Origin: Rhodoferax sp.
Lineage (GTDB): Bacteria > Pseudomonadota > Gammaproteobacteria > Burkholderiales > Burkholderiaceae_C
Reading direction: 5' to 3'
NCBI GenBank assembly: GCA_019449595.1
Contig: JAGRPL010000014.1
Span: 310,043 to 374,042 of the forward strand
Length of the DNA stretch: 64,000 bases
Below the pieces are notes generated by a model that did no database searches, had not been told where the DNA came from, and was given only the letters and a program-made list of their open reading frames with translations. The translations under genes were made by a program, and so were the position numbers. Shown piece after piece: positions 53,735 to 62,503 of this stretch; positions within the stretch are counted from its first letter, which is position 1; each line of letters starts with the position of its first letter.

Positions 53735-55042
53735 TCAGGCCTGAATCCGCAGGGGGTTGTTGGCGTGGGTGGTCCAGTCGGCATGGGTGGCTACCACCGG
53801 TTTGCCGGTGCGCAGGTCCACCTCGCCCACGGGCAGGTCGCGCAGCGTGATGCAGTTGGGCACCGGGCACACGTTCACGCACAGGTTGCAGCCCACGCAT
53901 TCGTCTTCCTTCACCTCGAAGTGGCGCTGGCCATTCTTCTCGAACGTGATGGCCTGGTGGCTGGTGTCTTCGCAGGCAATGTGGCAGCGCCCGCACTGGA
54001 TGCAGCTGTCCTGGTCGATGACGGCCTTGGAAATAACGTTGAGGTTCAGGTAACGCCAGTCGCTCACCGTGGGCACGGCCTTGCCGACGATCTGGCTGAC
54101 CGAGGTGAAGCCCATCTCGTCCATGTAGTCGGACAGGCCGCTTTCCATTTCCTGCACGATCTTGAAGCCGTAGACCATGGCGGCCGTGCACACCTGCACC
54201 GTGCCGGAGCCCAGCGCGATGAAGTCCAGCGCGTCGCGCCAGGTGCCAATGCCGCCAATGCCGGAAATCGGCAGGCCGGCGGTGGCGGGGTCGCGGGCGA
54301 TCTCGGCCACCATGTTCAGCGCAATGGGTTTCACGGCCGGGCCGCAGTAGCCGCCGTGGCTGCCCTTGCCGCCGGTGTTGGGCGTCATGGTCAGCGAATA
54401 CGGGTCCACGCCCATGATGGAGTTGATGGTGTTGATGAGGCTCACCGCGTCCGCCCCGCCGCGCTTGGCGGCCTGGGCGGGTTTGCGGATGTCGGTGATG
54501 TTGGGCGTGAGCTTCACGATGACGGGCAGCTTGCTGTACTGCTTGCACCAGGCGGTGACCATCTCGATGTACTCGGGCACTTGGCCCACGGCGGCGCCCA
54601 TGCCGCGCTCGCTCATGCCGTGCGGGCAGCCGAAGTTGAGTTCGATGCCGTCGGCGCCGGTGTCCACCAGGCGCGCCAGGATGGCCTTCCAGCTCTCTTC
54701 CTGGCAGGGCACCATCAGCGAGACGATCATGGCGCGGTCGGGCCAGTTGCGCTTGACCTCGCGTATCTCTTTCAGGTTCAGCTCCAGGTCGCGGTCGGTG
54801 ATGAGCTCGATGTTGTTGAAGCCCATTAGGCGCCGGTCGGGCGTGAGCAGGGCGCCGTAGCGCGGGCCGTTGACGTTGACGACCGGCGGCCCGGCCTCGC
54901 CCAGCGTCTTCCAGACCACGCCGCCCCAGCCGGCCTCGAAGGCGCGGTTGACGTTGGTGGCTTTGTCAGTGGGCGGTGCGCTGGCCAGCCAGAAGGGGTT
55001 GGGGCTGCTGATGCCGGCAAAGGTGGTGTGCAGATTGGCCAT
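53735..55042 (-). CDS. preA: NAD-dependent dihydropyrimidine dehydrogenase subunit PreA
   Basis: A 435-residue FMN and iron-sulfur subunit that reduces uracil/thymine to the dihydro form with PreT. FAGISSPNPFWLASAPPTDKATNVNRAFEAGWGGVVWKTLG, NFGCPHGMSERGMGAAVGQ, and GIGGIGTWRDALDFIALGSGTVQVCTAAM form the dihydroorotate-dehydrogenase-like barrel. The C-terminal part carries two 4Fe-4S clusters, CIQCGRCHIACEDTS and CVGCNLCVNVCPVPNC. First reaction of the pathway; the gene follows preT by 14 bp. Confidence 0.96.
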   Translation of the reverse strand: MANLHTTFAGISSPNPFWLASAPPTDKATNVNRAFEAGWGGVVWKTLGEAGPPVVNVNGPRYGALLTPDRRLMGFNNIELITDRDLELNLKEIREVKRNWPDRAMIVSLMVPCQEESWKAILARLVDTGADGIELNFGCPHGMSERGMGAAVGQVPEYIEMVTAWCKQYSKLPVIVKLTPNITDIRKPAQAAKRGGADAVSLINTINSIMGVDPYSLTMTPNTGGKGSHGGYCGPAVKPIALNMVAEIARDPATAGLPISGIGGIGTWRDALDFIALGSGTVQVCTAAMVYGFKIVQEMESGLSDYMDEMGFTSVSQIVGKAVPTVSDWRYLNLNVISKAVIDQDSCIQCGRCHIACEDTSHQAITFEKNGQRHFEVKEDECVGCNLCVNVCPVPNCITLRDLPVGEVDLRTGKPVVATHADWTTHANNPLRIQA

Positions 55043-55056
55043 GGTGTTCTCCCGTC

Positions 55057-56418
55057 TCAGGCACGTGTGATGTAGGCATGGATGGCGCGGGCCGACTGCT
55101 TGCCGTGCTCCACCGCCTCCACCGTCAGGTCCAGCCCGCCGGCACGGCAGTCGCCGCCGGCCCAGACGCCGGGCAGGTTGGTCTGCCCCTCGGCGTCGGT
55201 GGCGATCTTTCCACTGTCCAGCGCGAGGCCGGCCTGTGCCAGCACCGGGTTGCCCAGTTGCTGGCCAATGGCCTTGAACACCAGGTCGGCCTCCCAGCGC
55301 AGCTCGCGCCCGGTGGGTTGCAGCCGGCCATCTACCAGCGCCTGCTCGGCAAAGCGCACGGCCCGAACGTGACGACCTTCATGGCCGTCCTGGCCTTCGA
55401 TCTCCAGCGGTGAGAGCCAGTGGTGCAGCACCACGCCGTGGGTCTGCGCCCATTCCTGCTCGGCGCGCGAGGCCGACATCTGCTCCGGGCCGCGGCGGTA
55501 CACCATGTGCACCACGTGCGCGCCCAGCAGCTTGCTCTGCACGGCGGCGTCCACGGCGGTCATGCCCCCGCCGATGACGATCACGCGCCGGCCCATGGGC
55601 AGGGTGGACTTGTCGGGCGTCTGGCGCAGCGTGGCAATGAAGTCCACCGCGTCCTGCACGCCGGCCAGGTCTTCACCGGGAATTCCCAGCGCGTGCGTGC
55701 TGGACAGGCCCAGGCCCAGGAACACGGCGTCGTAGTTCTTGCGCAGGGTTTCGAGCTGGTCGGTGGTCTGCAGCTTCCAGCCGGTGCGCACGCTGATGCC
55801 GCCCACGTCCAGCAGCCATTGCACCTCGCGCTGGGCGAAGTTGTCGGGCGTCTTGTAGGCCGCCAGGCCATATTCGTTCAGGCCGCCGGCCTTGGCACGG
55901 GCGTCGAACACCGTCACCGTGTGGCCCAGGCGCGCCAGCGTGTGGGCGCAGGCCAGGCCGGCGGGGCCGGCGCCCACCACCGCCACGGTTTTGCCGGTGT
56001 CCGGGGCGCGGGTGAAGAGCTGGGGCCGGTCGCTTTCCATCAACGCGTCCACGGCGTGGCGCTGCAGCCGGCCAATGGCCACGGGCTGGCCCTGCTGCGT
56101 GTTGCGCACGCAGACGGCCTCGCACAGGTTCTCGGTCGGGCAGACTCGGGCGCACATGCCGCCCAGGGGGTTGCTCTCCAGAATGGTGCGGGCTGCACCA
56201 CGCAGGTTCTCGTCGGCAATGCGCCGGATGAAGCTGGGCACGTCGATGCTAGTGGGGCAGGCCGTGGCGCAGGGGGCGTCAAAGCAGTAAAGGCAGCGCT
56301 CGGCTTCCAGCAGGGCCTGCGCGTGGGTCAGGCGGGGTGTGGCGTCGGCAAAGGCAGTGGCGTAGGCGTCGGCGGGCAGGCGCGCGGGGCGGATGTCGGG
56401 TTGGGGCGAGGTGGACAC
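55057..56418 (-). CDS. preT: NAD-dependent dihydropyrimidine dehydrogenase subunit PreT
   Basis: A 453-residue FAD/iron-sulfur subunit passing electrons from NADH to PreA. Cysteines: CLYCFDAPCATACPTSIDVPSFIRRI and GMCARVCPTENLCEAVCVR (N-terminal clusters); TVAVVGAGPAGLACAHTLARLGHTVTVFD and VIVIGGGMTAVDAAVQSKLLGA (two nucleotide loops). GTG 56418 has AGGAG 7 bp upstream, whereas TTG 56436, the start of the longest reading, has none. It heads the preT-preA-hydA-amidohydrolase operon and has a RutR-like box 22 bp upstream. Confidence 0.95.
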   Translation of the reverse strand: MSTSPQPDIRPARLPADAYATAFADATPRLTHAQALLEAERCLYCFDAPCATACPTSIDVPSFIRRIADENLRGAARTILESNPLGGMCARVCPTENLCEAVCVRNTQQGQPVAIGRLQRHAVDALMESDRPQLFTRAPDTGKTVAVVGAGPAGLACAHTLARLGHTVTVFDARAKAGGLNEYGLAAYKTPDNFAQREVQWLLDVGGISVRTGWKLQTTDQLETLRKNYDAVFLGLGLSSTHALGIPGEDLAGVQDAVDFIATLRQTPDKSTLPMGRRVIVIGGGMTAVDAAVQSKLLGAHVVHMVYRRGPEQMSASRAEQEWAQTHGVVLHHWLSPLEIEGQDGHEGRHVRAVRFAEQALVDGRLQPTGRELRWEADLVFKAIGQQLGNPVLAQAGLALDSGKIATDAEGQTNLPGVWAGGDCRAGGLDLTVEAVEHGKQSARAIHAYITRA

Positions 56419-56439
56419 GGGTGCACTCCTGTTCAAAAA

Positions 56440-56455
56440 CTGACCGTTTAGTCAA
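56440..56455. promoter_or_regulatory. RutR-like operator upstream of preT
   Basis: CTGACCGTTTAGTCAA; its reverse complement TTGACTAAACGGTCAG shares 13 of 16 bases with the box before the ABC importer and 11 of 14 with the E. coli RutR consensus. It lies 22 bp before the preT start. Confidence 0.7.
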
Positions 56456-56496
56456 CTTCTGAAAGGAATGCTAGCAAGTGTGATGCCAGTCTGTAT

Positions 56497-57423
56497 CTAG
56501 GGGTTTGTCCGCAGGGGGCGGGCGGCCTGCACCAGCCACTGGGCAAACTGCTGCAGCGCCGGCTTGGGTTGCACGCCTTCGGGCTGCACCAGGTAGTAGT
56601 GGCGTTCACCGGGCTGGGGCAGCGGGTTGGCAATGACGAGTTCGCCGCGCGCCAGTTCGGCCTCAATCAGCAGCGGGGGAATCAGCGCCACGCCCAGGCC
56701 CTGGGCCGCGGCGGCGGCGGTCATGGAAAACTGTTCGTAGCGCGGCCCCGCCAGGGCGGCGGGGGTGGCCATGTTGTCCTCCAGGCCAGCAGCCTCGAAC
56801 CACTGGCGCCAGGCGTCGGCCCGCGTGCTCTGCTGCAGCAGGGTCTGCTGCGCCAGCTCGGCCGGGCTCCAGTGGCTGCGTCCGCCCAGCAGGGCGGGGG
56901 CGCACACCGGCAGCACCACTTCGGGCATGAGCTGCAGCAGCCGGGTGCCGGCCCAGTGGGCCATCTGCTGCGCGGTGCCGGCGTGCAGGGCGGCGTCTAC
57001 CTCGGTGTCGGCAAACAGGAAGGGACGGGTGCGGGTTTCGATGTGGATGAGCACGTCGGGGTGGGCGCGGTTGAAGTCGCCCAGCCGAGGAATCAGCCAG
57101 CGCGCCGCCAGCGTGGGCACCGCCGCCAGGGTGATGGCGCCGCCGGCTCCCTGGCCCGACATGGCGTCCAGCGTGTCGCGCTCCAGCGCCTGCAGGCGCG
57201 GCGCAATCTGGCGGGCGTACTGGCTGCCGGCCTCGGTCAGCGCCACACCGTGGCGGGTGCGGCGAAACAGGGGCACGCCCAGGTAGCCTTCCAGCGCGGC
57301 AATCTGCCGCGAAATGGCGCTTTGCGTCAGCGCCAGCTCCTGGGCGGCGCGGGTGTAGCTCTGGTGGCGGGCGGCGCTGTCAAAGCAGGCCAGCGCCTGC
57401 AGGGAGGGAATTTTTCTGCGCAT
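56497..57423 (-). CDS. gcdR: LysR family regulator, GcdR/GcvA-like
   Basis: A 308-residue LysR regulator. HTH: IPSLQALACFDSAARHQSYTRAAQELALTQSAISRQIAALEGYLGVPLFRRTRHGVALTEAG; the C-terminal sensing domain carries AAAAAQGLGVALIPPLLIEAELARGELV, as in GcvA-type proteins. It is divergent from gcdH, and in pseudomonads a LysR protein named GcdR controls gcdHG, so that role is likely. ATG 57423 is preferred over GTG 57441. A 33-bp imperfect palindrome lies just upstream. Confidence 0.85.
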   Translation of the reverse strand: MRRKIPSLQALACFDSAARHQSYTRAAQELALTQSAISRQIAALEGYLGVPLFRRTRHGVALTEAGSQYARQIAPRLQALERDTLDAMSGQGAGGAITLAAVPTLAARWLIPRLGDFNRAHPDVLIHIETRTRPFLFADTEVDAALHAGTAQQMAHWAGTRLLQLMPEVVLPVCAPALLGGRSHWSPAELAQQTLLQQSTRADAWRQWFEAAGLEDNMATPAALAGPRYEQFSMTAAAAAQGLGVALIPPLLIEAELARGELVIANPLPQPGERHYYLVQPEGVQPKPALQQFAQWLVQAARPLRTNP

Positions 57424-57437
57424 GGTGTGCCCAATAT

Positions 57438-57470
57438 ACACAAATTCCGGGTTTGATGGGCGGTTTGTGT
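57438..57470. promoter_or_regulatory. Inverted repeat in the gcdR-gcdH promoter region
   Basis: ACACAAA and TTTGTGT are 19 bp apart, 15 bp upstream of the LysR gene start and directly beside copy 9 of the dispersed repeat. A candidate LysR-binding site, unproven. Confidence 0.4.
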
Positions 57471-57496
57471 GCTCCTGAATTCATAGCTATATGTGT
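57471..57496 (+). repeat. 26-bp dispersed hairpin repeat, copy 9 (strongly diverged)
   Basis: GCTCC-TGAATTC-ATAGC-TATATGTGT. Aligns without gaps to copy 8 over GCTCCTGAA, ATAGC and the following AATGAATA, so the relation is clear although the 9-nt tail has changed. Confidence 0.5.
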
Positions 57497-57713
57497 AATG
57501 AATATCTGCATTAAGTGCATTATTTGTACTGAAAATGGAGCCTACCATGGTGGTTTATACATGCGATAAACGAATATCTGGTTGCCAATAAGTCGTTTGC
57601 CAAGGCGGGGTGCCTGGGACTACCATGGCTTCCAGTCGGGTCGGAAAGGCGTTGCCTGTGCACCGCGCCGTCCGCCCGTTCGGCTTGTTTACCCCTTTAT
57701 CTGGAGATTTCCC

Positions 57714-58910
57714 ATGGCCCACGCATCGTTCAACTGGCAAGACCCGTTTTTGCTCGACAGCCAACTCACCGACGACGAGCGCATGATCAAGGAGGCCGCC
57801 GCGGCCTACAGCCAGGACAAGCTGCTGCCCCGCGTGACCCAGGCGTTCCGCGACGGCACGACCGACCCGGCCATCTTCCGCGAGATGGGTGAACTCGGCC
57901 TGCTGGGCCCCACGATCCCCGAGCAGTACGGCGGCCCCGGCCTGAACTACGTGGCCTACGGCCTGATCGCCCGCGAAGTCGAGCGCGTGGACAGCGGCTA
58001 CCGCTCCATGATGAGCGTGCAGAGCTCGCTGGTGATGGTGCCCATTTTCGAGTTCGGCACCGAGGCGCAGAAGCAGAAGTACCTGCCCAAGCTGGCCACC
58101 GGTGAATACATCGGCTGCTTCGGCCTGACCGAACCCGACCACGGCTCCGACCCCGGCTCCATGGCCACCCGCGCCCACAAGGTGGCCGGCGGCTACCAGC
58201 TCAAGGGCTCCAAGATGTGGATCTCCAACAGCCCCATCGCCGACGTGTTCGTCGTCTGGGCCAAGGAAGTGTCCGAGAGCGGCCAGGTCGGCCCCATCCG
58301 CGGCTTCGTGCTGGAAAAGGGCATGAAGGGCCTGTCGGCTCCCGCCATCCACGGCAAGGTGGGCCTGCGTGCCTCCATCACCGGTGAGATCGTCATGGAC
58401 GGCGTGTTCTGCCCCGAAGAAAACGCCTTCCCCGAGGTGCAGGGCCTGAAAGGCCCGTTCACCTGCCTCAACAGCGCCCGTTACGGCATTGCCTGGGGTG
58501 CCCTGGGTGCCGCCGAGGACTGCTGGACGCGTGCGCGCCAGTACGTGCTGGACCGCAAGCAGTTCGGCCGCCCCCTGGCCGCCAACCAGCTCATCCAGAA
58601 GAAGCTGGCCGACATGCAGACGGAAATTGCGCTGGGCCTGCAGGGCTGTCTGCGCCTGGGCCGCATGAAGGACGAGGGCACGGCTTCCGTCGAGATCACC
58701 TCCATCCTCAAGCGCAACAGCTGCGGCAAGTCGCTGGACATTGCCCGTCTGGCGCGCGACATGATGGGCGGCAACGGCATCAGCGACGAGTTCGGCGTGG
58801 CCCGCCACCTGGTGAACCTGGAAGTGGTGAACACCTACGAAGGCACGCACGACATCCACGCCCTCATCTTGGGTCGGGCGCAGACGGGGATTGCGGCGTT
58901 CGGTAATTGA
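57714..58910 (+). CDS. gcdH: Glutaryl-CoA dehydrogenase
   Basis: A 398-residue acyl-CoA dehydrogenase that oxidises and decarboxylates glutaryl-CoA to crotonyl-CoA, the end of lysine and tryptophan degradation. [65 protein letters not shown] and the C-terminal [25 protein letters not shown] (catalytic Glu in YEGTHD) are those of GcdH. ATG 57714 follows TGGAGA. Its 5' leader after the LysR start is about 290 bp. Downstream, after a 250-bp gap with two hairpins, lies gcdG. Confidence 0.96.
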   Translation: MAHASFNWQDPFLLDSQLTDDERMIKEAAAAYSQDKLLPRVTQAFRDGTTDPAIFREMGELGLLGPTIPEQYGGPGLNYVAYGLIAREVERVDSGYRSMMSVQSSLVMVPIFEFGTEAQKQKYLPKLATGEYIGCFGLTEPDHGSDPGSMATRAHKVAGGYQLKGSKMWISNSPIADVFVVWAKEVSESGQVGPIRGFVLEKGMKGLSAPAIHGKVGLRASITGEIVMDGVFCPEENAFPEVQGLKGPFTCLNSARYGIAWGALGAAEDCWTRARQYVLDRKQFGRPLAANQLIQKKLADMQTEIALGLQGCLRLGRMKDEGTASVEITSILKRNSCGKSLDIARLARDMMGGNGISDEFGVARHLVNLEVVNTYEGTHDIHALILGRAQTGIAAFGN

Positions 58911-58933
58911 ATTACTGTTAAATGGGTGGGTAA

Positions 58934-59010
58934 CGTCGGTTGGGGGTGTGGCGGCGGCCTCATGGTGCCAAATGCGCACAAATCGGCCGCCACCCCACCC
59001 CCAACCGACG
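58934..59010 (+). repeat. Long hairpin 1 in the gcdH-gcdG gap
   Basis: A 26-bp stem (24 of 26 pairs; arms 58934-58959 and 58985-59010, starting CGTCGGTTGGGGGTG) closes a 25-nt loop (58960-58984). The loop is the reverse complement of the loop in hairpin 2 at 24 of 25 positions. Confidence 0.9.
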
Positions 59011-59054
59011 CCGGGCATGTATTTGGAACGCCGCCGTCCGTAACTTCCCTTCTC

Positions 59055-59129
59055 GCCGGGGTGGGGTAGTCCGGGGGCCGATTTGTGCGCATATGGCACC
59101 ATGAGGCCCCCGGACTGCTCCACCCCGGC
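59055..59129 (+). repeat. Long hairpin 2 in the gcdH-gcdG gap
   Basis: A 25-bp stem (arms 59055-59079 and 59105-59129, starting GCCGGGGTGG); 23 Watson-Crick pairs plus two G-U pairs if read as plus-strand RNA. It closes a 25-nt loop (59080-59104) complementary to the loop of hairpin 1. No T-run follows, so it is not a simple terminator. Confidence 0.9.
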
Positions 59130-59160
59130 AGGCACAACATCGGAAACAAGTGAGCCGTAT

Positions 59161-60411
59161 ATGAGTGAAAAACCCGCTGCCCTTGCGCACCTCAAAGTCC
59201 TGGACCTGTCGCGCGTGCTCGCCGGTCCCTGGTGCACCCAGATCCTGGCCGACCTGGGGGCCGACGTGGTCAAGGTCGAGCGGCCCGGCGAGGGCGACGA
59301 CACGCGCCACTGGGGGCCTCCGTTTCTGAAGGACGCGCAGGGCAACGACACCGCGCACGCCACCTACTTCACCGCCTGCAACCGCAACAAGCGCTCCATC
59401 ACCATCGACATCGCCAAGCCCGAAGGCCAGGCGCTGGTCCGCCAGATGGCAGCGCACAGCGACGTGTTGGTGGAGAACTTCAAGGTCGGCGGGCTGAAAC
59501 ACTACGGGTTGGACTACGCCAGCCTGCAGGCCATCAACCCGCGCCTGATCTACTGCTCCATCACCGGCTTCGGCCAGACCGGCCCCTACGCGCCGCGCGC
59601 CGGCTACGACCTGATGATCCAGGCCATGACCGGCATGATGAGCATCACCGGCCGCCCGGACGACGTGCCCGGTGGCGGCCCGCAGCGCGTGGGTGTGGCG
59701 CTGACCGACCTGTTCACCGGCGTGTATGCCTCCACCGCCATCCTGGCCGCCATCGAGGCGCGCCACCGCACCGGTCTGGGCCAGCATATCGACATGGCGC
59801 TGCTGGACGTGGGCATGGCCATCCTGGCCAACCAGGCGGGGGGGTTTCTCAACACCGGCAAGGTGCCGCAGCGCCAGGGCAACAGCCATCCCAGTCTGGC
59901 GCCGTACCAGGACTTTGACACGCTCGACGGCGCCATGCTGCTGGCCATTGGCAACGACGGCCAGTTTGCGCGCTTCTGCCAGGTGGCCGGCCACCCCGAG
60001 TGGGCGACGGACGCCCGCTACGCCACCAACACCGACCGCGTGCGCCACCGCGAAACGCTGATTCCGGCCATGCTGGAGGTGACCCGCACGCGCACCACGG
60101 CGCAGTGGATTGCGCTGCTGGAAGACAAGGCCGTGCCCTGCGGCCCCATCAACGACATGGGTCAGGCCTTTGCCGACGCCCAGGTGCAGGCCCGCAATTT
60201 GGTGGTGAATCAGCCGCTGGCGCCCGCAGCTGCTGCGCAGACAGCTATTGAATCAATAGCAACGGTGGCCAGCCCGCTGCGCCTGGGCGATGCGCCACCG
60301 GTGCTGCGCAACGCCCCGCCCATGTTGGGCGAGCACACGGCCGAGGTGCTGGGGGAGCTGGGGCTGGACGCCGACGGCATTGCCGCGCTGCGCCAGGCCG
60401 GCGTGGTCTAG
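59161..60411 (+). CDS. gcdG: CaiB/BaiF CoA-transferase, succinyl-CoA:glutarate CoA-transferase type
   Basis: A 416-residue class III CoA-transferase. LKVLDLSRVLAGPWCTQILADLGADVVKVERPGEGDDTRHWGPPF opens the family; catalytic Asp150 is in RAGYDLMIQAMTGMMSITG, and GQHIDMALLDVGMAILANQAGGFLNTGKVPQRQGNSHPSLAPYQDF follows. Next to gcdH and a GcdR-like gene it most likely activates glutarate to glutaryl-CoA. Residues 359-367 (AQTAIESIA) come from an in-frame dispersed repeat. ATG 59161 is the family start; the upstream in-frame codons lie in hairpin 2. Ends 11 bp from the convergent uup. Confidence 0.92.
   Translation: MSEKPAALAHLKVLDLSRVLAGPWCTQILADLGADVVKVERPGEGDDTRHWGPPFLKDAQGNDTAHATYFTACNRNKRSITIDIAKPEGQALVRQMAAHSDVLVENFKVGGLKHYGLDYASLQAINPRLIYCSITGFGQTGPYAPRAGYDLMIQAMTGMMSITGRPDDVPGGGPQRVGVALTDLFTGVYASTAILAAIEARHRTGLGQHIDMALLDVGMAILANQAGGFLNTGKVPQRQGNSHPSLAPYQDFDTLDGAMLLAIGNDGQFARFCQVAGHPEWATDARYATNTDRVRHRETLIPAMLEVTRTRTTAQWIALLEDKAVPCGPINDMGQAFADAQVQARNLVVNQPLAPAAAAQTAIESIATVASPLRLGDAPPVLRNAPPMLGEHTAEVLGELGLDADGIAALRQAGVV
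60235..60260 (-). repeat. 26-bp dispersed hairpin repeat, copy 10 (inside gcdG)
   Basis: GCTAT-TGATTCA-ATAGC-TGTCTGCGC on the minus strand, a full-consensus copy; the plus strand reads AQTAIESIA within the C-terminal part of the CoA-transferase. Confidence 0.8.
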
Positions 60412-60422
60412 GGCTGCACGGC

Positions 60423-62387
60423 TCAGGCCGGGCGGCCCAGCTCTTCCCAGCGCTCCAGCGCGGCCATCAGTTCGTCGTCGATCTGCGCGGTGCGGCTGGA
60501 CAGCTCCAGCGCCCGCGCGTTGTCGCTGGCAAACAGGCTGCCGTCGGCCAGGGCCTCGGCAATGGATTGCTGCTCGGCTTCCAGCGCGGCAATGCGCTCC
60601 GGCAGGCCGTCGAGCTCGCGCTGTTCCTTGAAGCTGAGCTTCTTGGTCTTGGCCGCAGGCGCTGCCACGGGCGTGCTGGCGCTGACTTGGGCGGTGGCCT
60701 GCTCCTGCTTCTGCAGCTGCTCGCGCTCGTAGTTGAAGGGCTTGGCCGTGGCCTTGCCGGCGGCCGCGTTGATGGCGTTGGCGCGCTTGGTCTGGATCAG
60801 CCAGTCGCTCACGCCGCCTTCATACTCGCGCCATTTGGCGTCGCCCTCGTAGGCAATCGTGCTGGTGACCACGTTGTCCAGGAAGGTCCGGTCGTGGCTG
60901 ACCAGGAACACCGTGCCGTCGTAGCTTTGCAGCAGGTCTTCCAGCAGCTCCAGGGTGTCGATGTCCAGGTCGTTGGTGGGCTCGTCGAGCACCAGCACGT
61001 TGGCCGGGCGGGCAAACAGGCGCGCCAGCAGCAGGCGGTTGCGTTCGCCACCGGAGAGTGACCGCACGGGCGAGTTGGCGCGCGCCGGCGAGAACAGGAA
61101 GTCGGCCAGGTAGCTCTTGCGGTGCTTCTTCTGGTTGCCGATCTCGATCCACTCGGAGCCGGGGCTGATGAAATCTTCCAGCGTGGCGTCCAGGTCCAGC
61201 GCGTTGCGCATCTGGTCGAAGTAGGCCACCGTTACATTCGCGCCCAGGCGCACCGTGCCCCACGGGCTGTGGCCGGGTTCGGGCTTGGGGGCGTTGGCGG
61301 GAGCCGGGTCGGGTTTGAGCTCACCCAGGATGAGCTTGAGCAGGGTGGTCTTGCCGGCGCCGTTGGGCCCCAGGAGACCGATCTTGTCGCCGCGCAGGAT
61401 GGTGGCGCTGAAGTTGTCGACGATCTTGCGCTCGCCAAAGGTCTTGGAGACGTGGACCATCTCGGAGACCAGCTTGCCGCTCTTGTCGCCGCTGTTCACG
61501 TCCATGTTGACGCTGCCCACCACGTCGCGGCGGGCTTCACGGTTGGCGCGCAATTCGTTCAGGCGGTTGATGCGGGCGGTCGCGCGGGTGCGGCGGGCTT
61601 CCACGCCCTTGCGGATCCACACCTCTTCCTGCGCCAGCAGCTTGTCGGCCTTGGCGTTGATGATGGCTTCCTGCGCCAGCTGCTCTTCCTTCTGCACCAG
61701 GTAGGCGGCAAAGTTGCCGGGGTAGCTCATCAGCTTGCCGCGGTCCAGCTCCACGATACGGGTGGCCACGTTGTCCAGGAAGGAGCGGTCGTGGGTGATG
61801 GTGATGATCGATCCCTTGAAGTCCACCAGCAGGCCTTCGAGCCATTCGATGGAGTCCAGATCCAGGTGGTTGGTGGGCTCATCGAGCAGCAGCACATCGG
61901 GCTGCGCTACCAGTGCCTGGGCTAGCGCCACACGCTTCTTGGTGCCGCCGGAGAGGGTGCTGACGATGGCGTCGGGGTTCAGGTGCAGGCGTTGCAGGGT
62001 CTCGCTCACCCGCTGCTCCCAGTTCCAGCCGTCCAGGGTTTCAATCTCGCTTTGCATGGCGTCCAGGTCGCCGTGACCCAGGCAATACTCTTCAATCAGG
62101 CCGATGACCCGCTCCAGGCCTGCCCGGACAGCCATGAAAACCGTCGCATTGGCATCCAGCTGGGGCTCCTGCGCCACGTAGGCCACGCGGGTGTTGCTCT
62201 GCACCTGCAGGCTGCCGTCGTCGGGCTTTTCCATGCCCGCCAGGATTTTCAGGAGTGAGGATTTTCCGGCGCCGTTGCGGCCAATCAGGCCGACGCGCTC
62301 TCCGGGTTCGAGGGAAAAACCAGCGTGGTCGAGCAGGGGGACGTGCCCAAACGCCAGCTGGGCGTCAAGTAAGGTAATCAGTGCCAT
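60423..62387 (-). CDS. uup: ABC-F family ATPase Uup
   Basis: A 654-residue soluble protein with two ABC domains: GLIGRNGAGKSSLLKILAG, LSGGTKKRVALAQALVAQPDVLLLDEPTNHLDLDSIEWLEGLL and GLLGPNGAGKTTLLKLILG, LSGGERNRLLLARLFARPANVLVLDEPTNDLDIDTLELLEDLL. A linker (about 235-300) and a C-terminal charged coiled coil (SFKEQRELDGLPERIAALEAEQQSIAEAL) identify Uup rather than other ABC-F proteins. It acts on ribosomes and affects branched DNA and transposon excision in E. coli. ATG 62387 opens MALITLLDAQLAFG. Confidence 0.93.
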   Translation of the reverse strand: MALITLLDAQLAFGHVPLLDHAGFSLEPGERVGLIGRNGAGKSSLLKILAGMEKPDDGSLQVQSNTRVAYVAQEPQLDANATVFMAVRAGLERVIGLIEEYCLGHGDLDAMQSEIETLDGWNWEQRVSETLQRLHLNPDAIVSTLSGGTKKRVALAQALVAQPDVLLLDEPTNHLDLDSIEWLEGLLVDFKGSIITITHDRSFLDNVATRIVELDRGKLMSYPGNFAAYLVQKEEQLAQEAIINAKADKLLAQEEVWIRKGVEARRTRATARINRLNELRANREARRDVVGSVNMDVNSGDKSGKLVSEMVHVSKTFGERKIVDNFSATILRGDKIGLLGPNGAGKTTLLKLILGELKPDPAPANAPKPEPGHSPWGTVRLGANVTVAYFDQMRNALDLDATLEDFISPGSEWIEIGNQKKHRKSYLADFLFSPARANSPVRSLSGGERNRLLLARLFARPANVLVLDEPTNDLDIDTLELLEDLLQSYDGTVFLVSHDRTFLDNVVTSTIAYEGDAKWREYEGGVSDWLIQTKRANAINAAAGKATAKPFNYEREQLQKQEQATAQVSASTPVAAPAAKTKKLSFKEQRELDGLPERIAALEAEQQSIAEALADGSLFASDNARALELSSRTAQIDDELMAALERWEELGRPA

Positions 62388-62503
62388 GTGGCACCGATTA
62401 TCCCTTGTCGCCCTGCAGGGCGGGTGCCAGAGCCCCTTCAACCCGCCCCGACCCGCGGCCGGCCTTGTAGGATCAACCCATCGCGGTCGCTTTTACTTCG
62501 GGC

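Noticed and set aside
58934..59129. Reading the gcdH-gcdG hairpins as integron attC sites or as a BIME of two REP elements
   Set aside because: There is no GTTRRRY core or integron cassette structure, and REP pairs share their stem sequence whereas here only the loops are shared.
59083..59160. Earlier in-frame start for gcdG
   Set aside because: The added codons are made by hairpin 2 and match no CoA-transferase; MSEKPAALAHLKVLDLSRVLAGP is the family start.
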